Shown one piece after another: positions 39,019-48,680 of a DNA stretch of 64,000 nt. The position numbers and the translations under genes are program-made. The notes beneath the pieces were generated by a model that made no database searches, was not told where the DNA came from, and saw only the letters and a list, made by a program, of their open reading frames with translations. How positions within the stretch are numbered: position 1 is the first letter of the stretch; each line of letters begins with the position of its first letter. Source of the stretch: Mariniblastus fucicola (GTDB lineage: Bacteria; Planctomycetota; Planctomycetia; Pirellulales; Pirellulaceae). The DNA is taken from contig NZ_CP042912.1 in the NCBI RefSeq assembly GCF_008087665.1, forward strand, positions 6,200,001-6,264,000. Reading direction: 5' to 3'.

Positions 39019-39128
39019 GGCGAACCGTTTTCATCGCAATACGGAAGGTCTCCACCGTGAGCATGGACAAACGCAATGGAGTTCACGGCGGAGAGAAAAA
39101 CACGGTGCAGACCACCGTGCTACCATGC

Positions 39129-40106
39129 CTAAAACCCGTCGCCGTCTAGCAGGTTACCAAGTCCGCCCAGAACCGAACCTTCGCCTTTGCCGCGACCGAC
39201 CGCTCCAACCAGACGCTGAGCCAGACGACTGAACGGCAAGCTCTGCAGCCAAACGCGACCATGACCGCGAAGCGTTGCCAAGAACATACCTTCGCCGCCG
39301 AACACCATGCTCTTCAGGTTACCTGCTCGCTCGATGCTGTATTCGATGTGCGGCTCAAACGCCACCAGGCAGCCCGTATCGACGCGAAGCGTTTCGCCTT
39401 TAAGCTCTTTCTCAATCACGGTCCCACCGGCATGGATGCAAGCCAACCCGTCACCGACGAGCTTTTGCAAAATGAAACCTTCGCCGCCGAACAGGCCAGC
39501 GCCAAACTTCTTGTTGAAAGCGATGGTGACTTTCGTGCCAAGTGCCGCACAGAGAAAGGCGTCTTTTTGGCAAAGCAAATCATTCCCTGCAATCGTCGCC
39601 ATATCGATCGGAATGATCTTGCCCGGATAGGGCGCCGCAAAGGCAACGTGGCTTTTACCGGCGCCCGTGTGAGTGAAGTGAGTCATAAACAACGACTCGC
39701 CCGTGATCGCACGCTTTCCAACGTCGAGCATCTTGCCGAAGAATCCCTTGTCCGGCTCGGAGCCATCGCCCATCTTGGTTTCGAAGTTGATGCCTTCTTC
39801 CATAAAGTTCATGGCACCGGCTTCGGCGATAACCGTTTCGCCAGGATCAAGTTCGACGATCACCATCTGCATATCGTCGCCAACGATCTGATAGTCCAGC
39901 TCGTGACAGCGACGCGCTCCGCCTTTATGCGGTGGCTGGGGCGTTCCGCCGGGAGGCGAATAAGCTCCCGCTGCAGCAGTGGGAACGGCTCCGACGGTCG
40001 GAACCAACATCGTGTTGTTGCATCCGGGACAGCGGACTTCTTTGCCGGCAAGTTCAGGTGGCGCAGCGAGCGCCTTTCCACATGAGCAGTTGAAATTGAT
40101 TGACAT
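39129..40106 (-). CDS. AIM24/TIGR00266-family protein with N-terminal zinc ribbon
   Basis: 325 residues from ATG 40104-40106. A start 22 codons earlier is possible, but its codons are not conserved-looking and the CXC motif suits this one. Residues 6-30 contain CSCGK...VRCPGC, a four-Cys zinc ribbon. A Pro/Gly-rich linker follows, then the AIM24 domain: [26 protein letters not shown] (in parts), [17 protein letters not shown], and [14 protein letters not shown]. The family is widespread and related to TIGR00266. It is a beta-rich, probably oligomeric protein of unknown function, named after a yeast mitochondrial gene. The ribbon is an addition to the usual single domain. Confidence 0.85.
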   Translation of the reverse strand: MSINFNCSCGKALAAPPELAGKEVRCPGCNNTMLVPTVGAVPTAAAGAYSPPGGTPQPPHKGGARRCHELDYQIVGDDMQMVIVELDPGETVIAEAGAMNFMEEGINFETKMGDGSEPDKGFFGKMLDVGKRAITGESLFMTHFTHTGAGKSHVAFAAPYPGKIIPIDMATIAGNDLLCQKDAFLCAALGTKVTIAFNKKFGAGLFGGEGFILQKLVGDGLACIHAGGTVIEKELKGETLRVDTGCLVAFEPHIEYSIERAGNLKSMVFGGEGMFLATLRGHGRVWLQSLPFSRLAQRLVGAVGRGKGEGSVLGGLGNLLDGDGF

Positions 40107-40188
40107 GGCACCGAAGAAAAAGGATTGGAAAAAGTGGTCCTGTTCAGGGATCGTACCCAAACGAAAGGACACTTGTTTGAAATTTCCT

Positions 40189-41265
40189 CTAATCCTGACT
40201 TTGTACTTTCTGCAGTCGCTCTTTAAGGGCTTTGCCGGTTTCTTCGCCCAGCCAACTCAGAACGTTGTCGCACCACATCGCATCATGCTGTGATTGATTG
40301 ATAACTCCCCGCTGCACACAAAGATCCAGAAGTTTGCCAGGATACGACGATTGAGATTCGCTCTCCATTTCGCCCAGCGGATAGGGATCGTCCAGCCCGA
40401 CGAAAATACTGTTGGTGCCTCCGCGTTTGACCATCAGATCAAGCGAATCAACGTCGTGGACGAGCGTATCGAAAAAGATGTTCGGATGTCCAACGGCGGA
40501 TCGGGGATGAACCTTGCCTTCGAACAAATCCGGCCGCCCGTCGAACCCCTGAATGCGGCGGCCAAGACTGATGTGAGCCAGTTGGCCTCCGTGAGCAAAG
40601 CAGGTTCGGATGTTGGGGAATTTTTCGTGGTAGCCATTGAGCGTATAAAAGTGGTACGCATCGGCGCACTGAGCCAGCATCCACACCAGGTGAAATCGCC
40701 AGCTAACATTTTCCAGCTTGATGAACTTTTCGCCATCGTATGGGTGAACTTCTACAGCCAGCCCGAGGTCATTGGCACACTCCAGCAGTGGCTCGGTTTC
40801 TTTCTCAAAGATCGTTCGCCACACACCGATTGTGTCCATGTAATGCGTTGGCAGACAGAGCACTTTCAGACCAAGCTCGTTGACGCAGCGTTCGATTTCC
40901 CAAATGGCTCCCTGGACGAATCCCGCATGCACCACAAAGCCACACGTGAATCGGTCTCCATGATCGCGCTGCACGTCAGCGTTGAAATCGTTCTGAAATC
41001 GGAGCACCTTTTTCATGTCGGTGATCCGCAGCCCGTTCCCGTACAGCTGCGAGAGGTTCAGGATGACCGCATGATCGATCTTGTTGCGGTCCATCCATTC
41101 GAGCTTTTCTTCCAGAAAGAAACTGGAGTCCGTCACCGGTCGCTTCCAGCCTTTCTGCAGCATGTAGCGGCGATCCTTGTCGATCCAGAAGATCTCGTTG
41201 TCTCGCATGAAGTCCGGAATCTGTTCCGGGTAAGGCAGCAAATGCGAATGGCCGTTGATTCTCAT
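40189..41265 (-). CDS. ACMSD-like amidohydrolase (2-amino-3-carboxymuconate-6-semialdehyde decarboxylase)
   Basis: 358 residues from ATG 41263-41265. Earlier in-frame ATGs (to 41334) would add residues before the metal motif that the family lacks. [12 protein letters not shown] carries the HxH metal pair near the N-terminus. [10 protein letters not shown] holds the mid-protein His, CFAHGG a later His, and [12 protein letters not shown] corresponds to the family's G-x-D-x-P-x-PLGE, with the metal-binding Asp. ACMSD converts the unstable 2-amino-3-carboxymuconate semialdehyde to aminomuconate semialdehyde. This steers 3-hydroxyanthranilate toward catabolism instead of quinolinate. The two preceding genes make its substrate. 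Confidence 0.87.
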   Translation of the reverse strand: MRINGHSHLLPYPEQIPDFMRDNEIFWIDKDRRYMLQKGWKRPVTDSSFFLEEKLEWMDRNKIDHAVILNLSQLYGNGLRITDMKKVLRFQNDFNADVQRDHGDRFTCGFVVHAGFVQGAIWEIERCVNELGLKVLCLPTHYMDTIGVWRTIFEKETEPLLECANDLGLAVEVHPYDGEKFIKLENVSWRFHLVWMLAQCADAYHFYTLNGYHEKFPNIRTCFAHGGQLAHISLGRRIQGFDGRPDLFEGKVHPRSAVGHPNIFFDTLVHDVDSLDLMVKRGGTNSIFVGLDDPYPLGEMESESQSSYPGKLLDLCVQRGVINQSQHDAMWCDNVLSWLGEETGKALKERLQKVQSQD

Positions 41266-41367
41266 CGAGTTGCCTGTGGTTTGATCAAGTTTGTCGTTCT
41301 GGCCAGCCATCATACGCGAAACGTTAACGTCCACCGCGTTTGCTTCACGCTGGAAGACACTGTAACA

Positions 41368-42642
41368 CTATGAAACAATCCCCTTCAACGTCGCCACGAA
41401 TCGATGCACGTCTTCGAACGAGTTATACAACGGCACCGGAGCGGCGCGAATCACGTTCGGCTCCCGCCAGTCAGTATCGGTTCCCGCGGCCTCAAGCTGT
41501 TGGTGAATCCGTTTGCCTGGAACATCGCCGGTCGCGATTTCGATCGACAGCTGACAGCCACGCTGATGCGGCGTCCGAGGCGTGATAATGTTGACTCGGT
41601 CACCAAGCTCTTCGTTCAGCAGCGCCTCGAAGTAGCCCGTTAACCTGATCGATTTTTCACGAAGCGGACTTATCCCTCCCGCATCGTCGAACACCTGCAA
41701 CGATGCCAGGATCGCAGCCAGCGACAGAATCGGCGGGTTACTCAACTGCCATCCTTCGGCCGTTGGAATCGGATCAAATCGGTTCTCCATCTGAAACCGG
41801 GTGGACTTGTCGTGGCCCCACCAGCCAGCCATCCGCGGCATGGACTTGTCCGTCGCATGACGCTCATGAACGAAGCAACCACCGACGGCGCCCGGACCAC
41901 TGTTCAAATATTTGTAGTTGCACCAAACCGCGAAATCGACATCCCAACCGTGCAACGCCAGCGGCACGTTGCCAACGGCATGAGCCAGATCGAAACCGAC
42001 GGAAACGTTGTAGCGATGCGCGACTGCCGTGATGCGTTTCATGTCCAACAACTGCCCGGTGTAGTATTGGACTCCGGGCAGCAACACCAGCGCCAACGAA
42101 TCGCGATTCTGTTCGATCAGGTCACAAATTGCGTCCTCCGAAAGCAACTCCGTTTCCGCACCGTGCTTGGCGGTAACGATCGAATCCCTGGGCTCAAAGC
42201 CATGCAGCTTGATTTGCGACTCGACGGCCTGGTAGTCCGAGGGAAACGCATGGGACTCGATCAGGATTTTGTGTCGAGTTTTCGTCGGCCGATAAAAAGT
42301 CGTCATCATCAGATGCAAGTTCACCGTCAGCGTATTCATGACGACGACTTCGGTGTCCTGAGCGCCGACGATCCTCGCCATCATCGGCGTGAGGAACTCA
42401 TGAAAGGGCAGCCACGGGCGATCGGATTCGAAATGGCCTCGCACGCCCAACCGTTGCCATTTTTCCAGCTCTTCGGTGACGATCGAGGCCACGTTTTTCG
42501 GCTGCAGCCCCAGCGAGTTGCCGACGAGGTATAGCTGCTGCTTTCCGTCGGATTCCGGAATCCAGAATCGGTCACGGAATGAGGCCAGCGGATCGGCAGC
42601 GTCGAGTGCGAGGGCGTGTTCGGTGGAAGTGTCGATGGTCAT
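41368..42642 (-). CDS. kynU: Kynureninase
   Basis: 424 residues, a PLP enzyme of fold type I. LVGNSLGLQP at the start, the phosphate-binding region TLTVNLHLMM, FDLAHAVGNVPL with the PLP-pyridine Asp, and the Schiff-base lysine Lys244 in WCNYKYLNSGPG all match kynureninase. FYRPTKTRHKILIESHAFPSDYQAVESQ (in parts) is also typical. The enzyme cleaves kynurenine or 3-hydroxykynurenine to anthranilate or 3-hydroxyanthranilate plus alanine. It is 94 bases downstream of the dioxygenase gene that consumes 3-hydroxyanthranilate. Cytoplasmic. Confidence 0.96.
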   Translation of the reverse strand: MTIDTSTEHALALDAADPLASFRDRFWIPESDGKQQLYLVGNSLGLQPKNVASIVTEELEKWQRLGVRGHFESDRPWLPFHEFLTPMMARIVGAQDTEVVVMNTLTVNLHLMMTTFYRPTKTRHKILIESHAFPSDYQAVESQIKLHGFEPRDSIVTAKHGAETELLSEDAICDLIEQNRDSLALVLLPGVQYYTGQLLDMKRITAVAHRYNVSVGFDLAHAVGNVPLALHGWDVDFAVWCNYKYLNSGPGAVGGCFVHERHATDKSMPRMAGWWGHDKSTRFQMENRFDPIPTAEGWQLSNPPILSLAAILASLQVFDDAGGISPLREKSIRLTGYFEALLNEELGDRVNIITPRTPHQRGCQLSIEIATGDVPGKRIHQQLEAAGTDTDWREPNVIRAAPVPLYNSFEDVHRFVATLKGIVS

Positions 42643-42653
42643 GGCAGTTTGTC

Positions 42654-42728
42654 GCAGGCGAGTCTGGTCAAAGCAGGCGAGTCTGTCTCAGACTCGTTTT
42701 TCATGCATATCAGTCTGGGGAAAGACTG
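42654..42728. repeat. Direct and inverted repeat block between nbaC and kynU
   Basis: The 13-base direct repeat GCAGGCGAGTCTG occurs at 42654-42666 and 42673-42685. The second copy's CGAGTCTG pairs with CAGACTCG at 42689-42696 (8 bp, TCT loop) and is followed by TTTTT on the plus strand. A third stem, CAGTC with GACTG, sits at 42711-42728. In the minus-strand transcript it would form hairpins between the two genes. I know of no named family it fits. Confidence 0.6.
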
Positions 42729-42736
42729 ACCTACTT

Positions 42737-43291
42737 CTACGCAGGCTGAGCGTCTTCGATTCGAAACTCGCCGGCTCTCTCGACAACCGTTTTGCAAACC
42801 GGACAGGTGCGAACTTTCTCCGGGCCGTTCCAGAAGTTGTCCATGACTTTGTGCAAATCTTCGTCGATGTGCTTGAGTCGAAACTCTGCTTCGTGCACCA
42901 GATGCTCGTCGTTGTTGCAGTACCACTGCAGTTTGTCGACGCTGCCTTCGGGACGAGGAAACTCAACGATCAAACCAAGCGTATCATCAGGTCGCTGTGG
43001 TCGATGCGGAACATGCGCCGGCAAGAGCCACATTTCACCTTCGCGGATCACGACATCGTGCGGCGGACTTCCGTCGAGCGGCCTGATCCGGACGGCGATG
43101 TCGCCTTTGAGTTGGTAAAACAATTCCTCGGTGACGTTAACGTGGTAATCGTTTCGCGTGTTGGGCCCCATCGAAACGAAGACGATCACATCGTTCGCTT
43201 CTTTGTAGAACTGCTTGTTCATCACCGGGACTTTGAATTCGTCCTTGTGATCTTCGATCCACTTCATCAAGTTGAATGGAGGCGATGCCAT
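42737..43291 (-). CDS. nbaC: 3-Hydroxyanthranilate 3,4-dioxygenase
   Basis: 184 residues of the cupin fold. FVSMGPNTRNDYHVN and VTEELFYQLKGD contain the His and Glu iron ligands, and LLPAHVPHRPQRP the third (His). The C-terminal part has the rubredoxin-like iron site: a CPVC pair near residue 160 is intact, but the first pair reads CNND, so only three of the four Cys are present. Human-type enzymes lack this site altogether, so activity is plausible. The enzyme opens the ring of 3-hydroxyanthranilate to form 2-amino-3-carboxymuconate semialdehyde. The start is 14 bases after the stop of the PH-domain gene. Confidence 0.94.
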   Translation of the reverse strand: MASPPFNLMKWIEDHKDEFKVPVMNKQFYKEANDVIVFVSMGPNTRNDYHVNVTEELFYQLKGDIAVRIRPLDGSPPHDVVIREGEMWLLPAHVPHRPQRPDDTLGLIVEFPRPEGSVDKLQWYCNNDEHLVHEAEFRLKHIDEDLHKVMDNFWNGPEKVRTCPVCKTVVERAGEFRIEDAQPA

Positions 43292-43305
43292 GATGGTTCC
43301 AGGTA

Positions 43306-43860
43306 TCAGGATTGGTTGTCAAGTTTGTTTTCGATGTTCCGCATTGTGTCGCGGATCTCAGTCAACAATTGTACCGTTTGGTCGTTCGAAGTCACCGCGG
43401 AGGCGACTGTAACCGAATCAGATGGGCCGCTGTTCGCCAAAGTCACGGTGTCCCGTTGAGCCAGAACCAGATCTCGGAACGCTCGCCCATCCTTGATCCC
43501 GGTTAGCTGGACCAGCGACGAGCCTGACGAGTTTCCAGCGGTCTCGACTGAGAGGGCTTCGATGTCGAAGTATCGCATGATCGGTCCCTGGACAATTCCA
43601 AGATCGGTGATGCGATCAAGCGGAACGGTTTTTTCGATCTTCGTGAAGATGCCTTTGGAGACCTTCAGCGATTTGTCGGTCAACGTGCAGCGGTGAGAGG
43701 CCAGGTACTTTCGTGTGAAGAATTTTCCAATGATGATCCAGAATGGCAAGGCAACAAGACCAATCACGGTCACGATGCAAAGCAGGATTCCGTTGAGCAA
43801 CCAGTAGGTTGTCACTGCGTCATTGAATTCAGCGTCTTTGATGATTGTGTCGTTGCTCAT
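43306..43860 (-). CDS. Bacterial PH-domain membrane protein
   Basis: 184 residues from ATG 43858-43860. The frame extends farther but collides with the divergent gene. One hydrophobic region at about 18-46 (WLLNGILLCIVTVIGLVALPFW) acts as one or two membrane segments. The bacterial PH domain (YdbS/DUF304 type) follows: YLASHRCTLTDKSLKVSKGIF (in parts), TVPLDRITDLGIVQGP, and FDIEALSVETAG. The last 45 residues are a linker and a short amphipathic helix. It is the first gene of the minus-strand block with the kynurenine genes. It belongs to a membrane-linked family of unknown function, and any link to tryptophan catabolism is positional. Confidence 0.78.
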   Translation of the reverse strand: MSNDTIIKDAEFNDAVTTYWLLNGILLCIVTVIGLVALPFWIIIGKFFTRKYLASHRCTLTDKSLKVSKGIFTKIEKTVPLDRITDLGIVQGPIMRYFDIEALSVETAGNSSGSSLVQLTGIKDGRAFRDLVLAQRDTVTLANSGPSDSVTVASAVTSNDQTVQLLTEIRDTMRNIENKLDNQS

Positions 43861-43983
43861 AGGGGCATTGTAGCCTCGCGAGCGCAGTCGGTGCAAACGA
43901 GCCATCGAGGCATGCCACAGGCGTCTGCCAAACGACGATACAATATCAGGAGCACTCTGACCGAACTGATTGAAACAGCTCCA

Positions 43984-44595
43984 ATGCCGACCGGCCGACA
44001 ACCTCAACCAACGTTTCGAGACGGCCGATGGATCACCGCTGGCACCGCTTTGGGGGCCGCCTTGATTTCGGCGGCCTGTTTTTCGGGCGCTTTTACGTCG
44101 TTCGAAATGAATGAAGCGAACTGGAAAGCCGTTTTGTTGGCAAGAATGACGTTCACTTTCCTGACCGTGTTTGGCGGGATCTTTGCGATAGCCGCCGGGA
44201 TTCTAAAACCACTGCGAATGTTGTTGGGCGTCGGCGCGGTCGCGGGTTTGATTGCCACAGCGTTTGTATTTTACCCGTGCGGCATTCAGTATCTCGCAGG
44301 ACCAGAAGTTCACATGGGCGAAATCAGTCAAGTCAACATCCCGGCAGAGCAATTAATTTACCGAATGCTCCCGGAATCGAAGACTGTTTCATCCGAACGC
44401 AAGCAACTTCCGGTTCAAGTTCACTTGCGACCCGGCGATGGCAAGCGGTACATCATCAAAGCTTATCTTCGCGACCTGAAAGATTCTGGTCTTGGAACAG
44501 CGACGCCAAACGGACGATGGAGGATCGTTTCACTGCCTTATCTGGAACGCATTCTTTCCGCAGAGCAAGCATCGCCGGCGCACACGAATCCGTAA
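43984..44595 (+). CDS. Small membrane protein, three predicted segments
   Basis: 203 residues from ATG 43984. Longer frames upstream overlap the divergent PH-domain gene. Membrane segments are predicted at about 16-38, 53-73 and 76-98. The remaining 100 residues face out, with an ordered beta-rich tail (LPVQVHLRPGDGKRYIIKAYL, in parts). I do not recognise the family. It converges on the HEAT-repeat gene, with 17 bases between the two stops. Function is unknown. Confidence 0.72.
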   Translation: MPTGRQPQPTFRDGRWITAGTALGAALISAACFSGAFTSFEMNEANWKAVLLARMTFTFLTVFGGIFAIAAGILKPLRMLLGVGAVAGLIATAFVFYPCGIQYLAGPEVHMGEISQVNIPAEQLIYRMLPESKTVSSERKQLPVQVHLRPGDGKRYIIKAYLRDLKDSGLGTATPNGRWRIVSLPYLERILSAEQASPAHTNP

Positions 44596-44612
44596 CTGGC
44601 CCTCGGAAAAGT

Positions 44613-46880
44613 TTATCGTCGCGAACGCTTGCGGCGTGCTTCGATGACATCGAGCACGCGGCCGAGAACCTTTTGCGTTTCGGCTGGCTGAGATTCGCTG
44701 GCGTTGTAACGTTCGTACTGCAGTTGAATCTCGCGAGTCGTCAGCATTGTGCCACCACGCTTGACGGCGGACTCAAAAGCATCGGCAACCAACTCGCGAG
44801 CTTCGATCGGTAGATCGCCTTGCGAGACAAAACCAAGCATCGCTCGTTGGGCGACGGCGGTTGGCTGAGTGGCGAGGATCTTTGCGGCCGAACTGGTGAA
44901 CTCGGGATGATAGAGCAAGTCCAACAGCTGTTTCTGATGGGCACCGAAATGATAAAAATCCAACTCAGGGTCAGTCGTCGCGCCCTCTAACCACTGCACG
45001 GCACGAGCAGCATGTCGGTAGCGATCATCGCTGCTGACGTTCCAGGGAGACTGTTGATCTTCGAGCTGATCCAACTGCGACGCAATCGCGCCCGAATCGA
45101 GACTGATTGGGAAAGTCAACAATCGGTCGATGCCTTCGGTATAGCGGACTGATCTAATCAAATGATTTGCGTCGCGAGCCAACAATCCGATTGGCATACG
45201 TCGAGTCTTCCAGTGGCTGCGAAGCTGTTGAACCAGTTCGCGATGTTCGGGACGGCGAAGCGTGTCGCTGACAATCAGCATCGCGACGTCGGGATCGGAA
45301 GTTACCTTCTCAAAGAATTCCTGGCTGGAAGTCGCCGCCATGCTGCTCCAGCCGCGAGGTCCTGTCGACGTCGCCCAGGCCTGAGCCACTTCGTTGCGGA
45401 TATGGCCAACAGCACATTTTCGATTGAAGCGACTGGACGCCAAAAAGGCACCCAATTCCGCGACATAGCTACAGCCCGCGTAAGCCGTTTTTGGATTGAT
45501 CTCTGCGATAGCATCAAATGCCGCGAACTGAAGATGGCGATCGCCGACGAGAATCGCGTTGACCAACGGACGACGCTCGGCACCCACAACCTGTGAATCC
45601 GATCCAATTTGTTTCAGGACTTCGCAAGCCGCCGTGGCCGCGGGGATCAAATCCAGATCGATGGCTTCGACCAACAACCGCTCAATCTCTACCGCGTCGA
45701 TGTTTTCAGCTTGCTCCAGCAATTCGTCGACGTTGATTTGCTGCGATGCACCGACCCGCCGCTTGCGAAACTCCAACTGGGACAACAAATGCAATTCCCG
45801 GTTTCGCGTGTTTGTCGGATCAATTTCGAAAAGCGTTCGGGCCAGTTCAGCAGCACGCAGACGAGCCGCAACGCTTGACTCCACTTCGACGACTTCGAGC
45901 TTTCCGGAATCGTCGTTCCAACTCCAGACGTCGACCGTGCCGACCAGGCTTTCGGCAGATTCGCGGCGGCCTTCCAGGAATCCTTCGACGCGACTCCTGA
46001 GTCGTGATTCGGCATCCGACCGAGCCGGAGCACGACCGCTTTTGGACAAATGAAACGACGCGAGCTCGCGAAAGGGCGATTGAGTTTGTAGAGATAGCGA
46101 CTGCCGCAACAGCATATCCACCGCCTGGTTTGACTCCAGTTTTGCCAGCCCACGAATGGCTTCGATCCGCACAGCAGGCTCGTTCGATTCAGCGGCTCCC
46201 AAAAGCGGGCCGACAGCGGATTCACCGAAGGCATACAGAGCGCCACGCATCGCCGGAAAGTCGTCTTCGCGATTCTGATCGGCAAACGTTTCGATGACTC
46301 GAGCCACGCCCTTTTTGCCAACGCGATTCAGCTTCGCGAACGCTTCCCCGCGAGCATACTCGTCGTCGCTAGCCAGCTGGTCAATCAACACAGCCACACG
46401 TTCATCCGAGTTCGCCCAACTGGACGCCGCCTTGAAAACCTTGACGGCCGTTTCTCGCCCCAGAGGCTGTAGATCTTTCGCCCGAGCGATTTCGTAAAAC
46501 AGATCAGGCCCGACGGATCGATTGAGCTCGTAACTCGCTTCGCCATCAAGCTCAAGAGAGGCCAGCGAATCAAGATACTCACTAGCGACGTCGAAACGCT
46601 CAATGTCAATCATCAGCCCGATAGCTTTTGCCAACTCGATGGCGGTCGTCGGATTGGATTGGGCAACGGAACGAACCAGCAACTCTTCCGTATTCTCGAT
46701 CCGAACAACGCGCTCGTCCGTACCCAGACGAATGATGCCCTGACGGTCACGAGTGGCTTCGTCTCTGATGACGGTGGCATCATCCTGAGCGAAGATGGAG
46801 GTGGTTGGAGACGCAATCAACAGCGCAGCAGCGATCAAAATTTTGAATCGGAGGGAACGACTGAATAATTGCATAATCAT
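44613..46880 (-). CDS. Secreted HEAT-repeat protein
   Basis: 755 residues from ATG 46878-46880. No Shine-Dalgarno sequence is visible, and 46874 is an alternative. A signal peptide ends FAQ at about 33. Helical repeats run through the protein. Near residue 190 the classic HEAT pattern appears as DEYARGEAFAKLNRVGKKGVARVIE (in parts), then MRGALYAFGESAVGPLLGAAES and VRIEAIRGLAKLES. Later repeats are more degenerate. It is exported, so probably a periplasmic scaffold or binding protein. No enzyme motif is seen. It is monocistronic, with a 181-base upstream space that separates it from argH. Confidence 0.82.
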   Translation of the reverse strand: MIMQLFSRSLRFKILIAAALLIASPTTSIFAQDDATVIRDEATRDRQGIIRLGTDERVVRIENTEELLVRSVAQSNPTTAIELAKAIGLMIDIERFDVASEYLDSLASLELDGEASYELNRSVGPDLFYEIARAKDLQPLGRETAVKVFKAASSWANSDERVAVLIDQLASDDEYARGEAFAKLNRVGKKGVARVIETFADQNREDDFPAMRGALYAFGESAVGPLLGAAESNEPAVRIEAIRGLAKLESNQAVDMLLRQSLSLQTQSPFRELASFHLSKSGRAPARSDAESRLRSRVEGFLEGRRESAESLVGTVDVWSWNDDSGKLEVVEVESSVAARLRAAELARTLFEIDPTNTRNRELHLLSQLEFRKRRVGASQQINVDELLEQAENIDAVEIERLLVEAIDLDLIPAATAACEVLKQIGSDSQVVGAERRPLVNAILVGDRHLQFAAFDAIAEINPKTAYAGCSYVAELGAFLASSRFNRKCAVGHIRNEVAQAWATSTGPRGWSSMAATSSQEFFEKVTSDPDVAMLIVSDTLRRPEHRELVQQLRSHWKTRRMPIGLLARDANHLIRSVRYTEGIDRLLTFPISLDSGAIASQLDQLEDQQSPWNVSSDDRYRHAARAVQWLEGATTDPELDFYHFGAHQKQLLDLLYHPEFTSSAAKILATQPTAVAQRAMLGFVSQGDLPIEARELVADAFESAVKRGGTMLTTREIQLQYERYNASESQPAETQKVLGRVLDVIEARRKRSRR

Positions 46881-47061
46881 GACCAGAGGAGATCGTCCAG
46901 ATCGACCGCCATACATGAGGGGCTGGAGCGGTGGACCCGATTGTACTTGCTGCGTTGCCGTTGTCGTCTGTGAATCAACAAAAATGACAGGTCGCTCGGC
47001 CTGTACCTCAGACCAAACGATTTTCCGATCCAGAGACTGGCTGGACCATTTCGAACGTGTT

Positions 47062-48477
47062 TTAGACAGGTTTCAAACGTGTTTTCCACCTTTGAACCTG
47101 CGCCTCTACCCTCGTTGGAGCCGTCGAGCCGTAGCTCTGGAACGCGGCGACCGCATTGGCGACTCCCAGTACAGAGTAAACCGACTCGTCCAAGCTGGCG
47201 TCAAAAGATTGAAAATCCTCGACGGCCAATTGGGAAAGTGTGACGGTTTTTTCGGTTGCGAGCTTTACCAGACCGCCGATCAGATGATGAGCCTTCCGCT
47301 GCGGCGTACCACGCTTGATCAGGAACTCCATCAGCGTCGTCGCGTCGAGGAATCCTCGTTCCAGGCGGCTCTCGATCGACTCGCGTTTTAGCCTCGCTCC
47401 AGCAACCAGCGGAGCCGCGACTTCCAGACAGCCCTCGATCGTATCGATGGCTTCGAAGAAAGGCCGTTTGTCTTCCTGCAAATCGCGGTTGTATGCCAGC
47501 GGCAAGCCCTTCGTCAGCACCAGCAGCGTCTGCAGCGAGCCAATCACCCGAGCCGATTTGCCTCGAGTCAACTCCAGCACATCCGGATTGATTTTCTGGG
47601 GCATGATCGACGAACCGGTACAGAATTCGTGCGGCAACGAGATAAAATCGAACTCGACGGTCGACCACAAAATCCACTCTTCGGCCCAACCGCTCAAGTG
47701 GATACCGATCGTCGAAAGACAGAAACAGGTTTCCAGCAAATAGTCCCGATCGCTGGACGAATCGATGCTGTTTTCGACCACGCCCTCAAACCCGAGCCGA
47801 CGGGCGCTGTTGTCGCGATCAATGTTCAGCGTCGTGCCGGCCAACGCAGCGGTTCCCAGGCTGCACAAGTTGACTCGTTTGCGGCAATCGGCCAAACGGT
47901 CGCGATCTCGCTGAAATTTTTCGATGTAAGCCAGCCAATAGTGCGGTGCGACAACAGGTTGGGCTCGTTGCAAATGCGTGTAAGCCGGCAGAATGACTTC
48001 GGCGTCGAGCTCGCAGCGGCAGAGGAAAGCCGACTGTAAATCTTTCAGCGCCGCATCGATTCGATCAATCGCGTCGCGAACCCACAATCTCATGTCGGTC
48101 GAAACCTGATCGTTGCGGCTGCGGCCTGTGTGCAATTTGCGTCCGACGTCGCCAAGCTTGTCGATCAAAGCCTGCTCGATATTCATGTGAATGTCTTCGA
48201 GTTCCGGACGCAGGGGAAAACTGCCTTCGTCCAGCTGCGACTTAATCTCGGTCAAGCCAGCGATAATCTGCTGGCACTCTTCCGCCGTCAAAATGTCCTG
48301 ATCAGCGAGCATTTGTGCGTGCGCGATACTGCCAGCGATATCCTGCCGATAAAGTCGGTGATCAAAACTGATACTTTCGGTGAACCGCTCGACACGTCGG
48401 TCGACAGCGGCATCAAATGCGCCACTGCGGCTGGGACTGGCTGCGGAATCTGGGTTGGGCTGGTCGGTTTGGGACAA
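47062..48477 (-). CDS. argH: Argininosuccinate lyase
   Basis: 471 residues, near the family's usual 460, from a TTG at 48475-48477 with AGAGG five bases upstream. The frame runs further, but the extra residues are Arg-rich and unlike ArgH. The fumarase/ASL signature is [29 protein letters not shown], with the substrate-binding Arg and Asn, is also present, along with THLQRAQPV. It releases arginine and fumarate from argininosuccinate, the last step of arginine synthesis. It is not next to other arg genes. The carB gene, which makes the carbamoyl phosphate precursor, is 1.1 kb away on the opposite strand, but the two are not an operon. Confidence 0.95.
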   Translation of the reverse strand: MSQTDQPNPDSAASPSRSGAFDAAVDRRVERFTESISFDHRLYRQDIAGSIAHAQMLADQDILTAEECQQIIAGLTEIKSQLDEGSFPLRPELEDIHMNIEQALIDKLGDVGRKLHTGRSRNDQVSTDMRLWVRDAIDRIDAALKDLQSAFLCRCELDAEVILPAYTHLQRAQPVVAPHYWLAYIEKFQRDRDRLADCRKRVNLCSLGTAALAGTTLNIDRDNSARRLGFEGVVENSIDSSSDRDYLLETCFCLSTIGIHLSGWAEEWILWSTVEFDFISLPHEFCTGSSIMPQKINPDVLELTRGKSARVIGSLQTLLVLTKGLPLAYNRDLQEDKRPFFEAIDTIEGCLEVAAPLVAGARLKRESIESRLERGFLDATTLMEFLIKRGTPQRKAHHLIGGLVKLATEKTVTLSQLAVEDFQSFDASLDESVYSVLGVANAVAAFQSYGSTAPTRVEAQVQRWKTRLKPV

Positions 48478-48680
48478 AGTGACCTCTCGGATGTCTTGAG
48501 CGTTACGCGAAAATCGTAGCCTGAATCGTAGCCTGAAGTGCGGGCGAAAAATTCCTGTGCGCAGATTCGGCAGCTTGCCGTAAAATCGTAGCAAACCTGA
48601 CCATTCCCGAAAGGTTCAGACTCGCGGACCCTTCAGGCGATACAATAACGACCGACTTTTTCTCTCACGGTAATCCCGAC

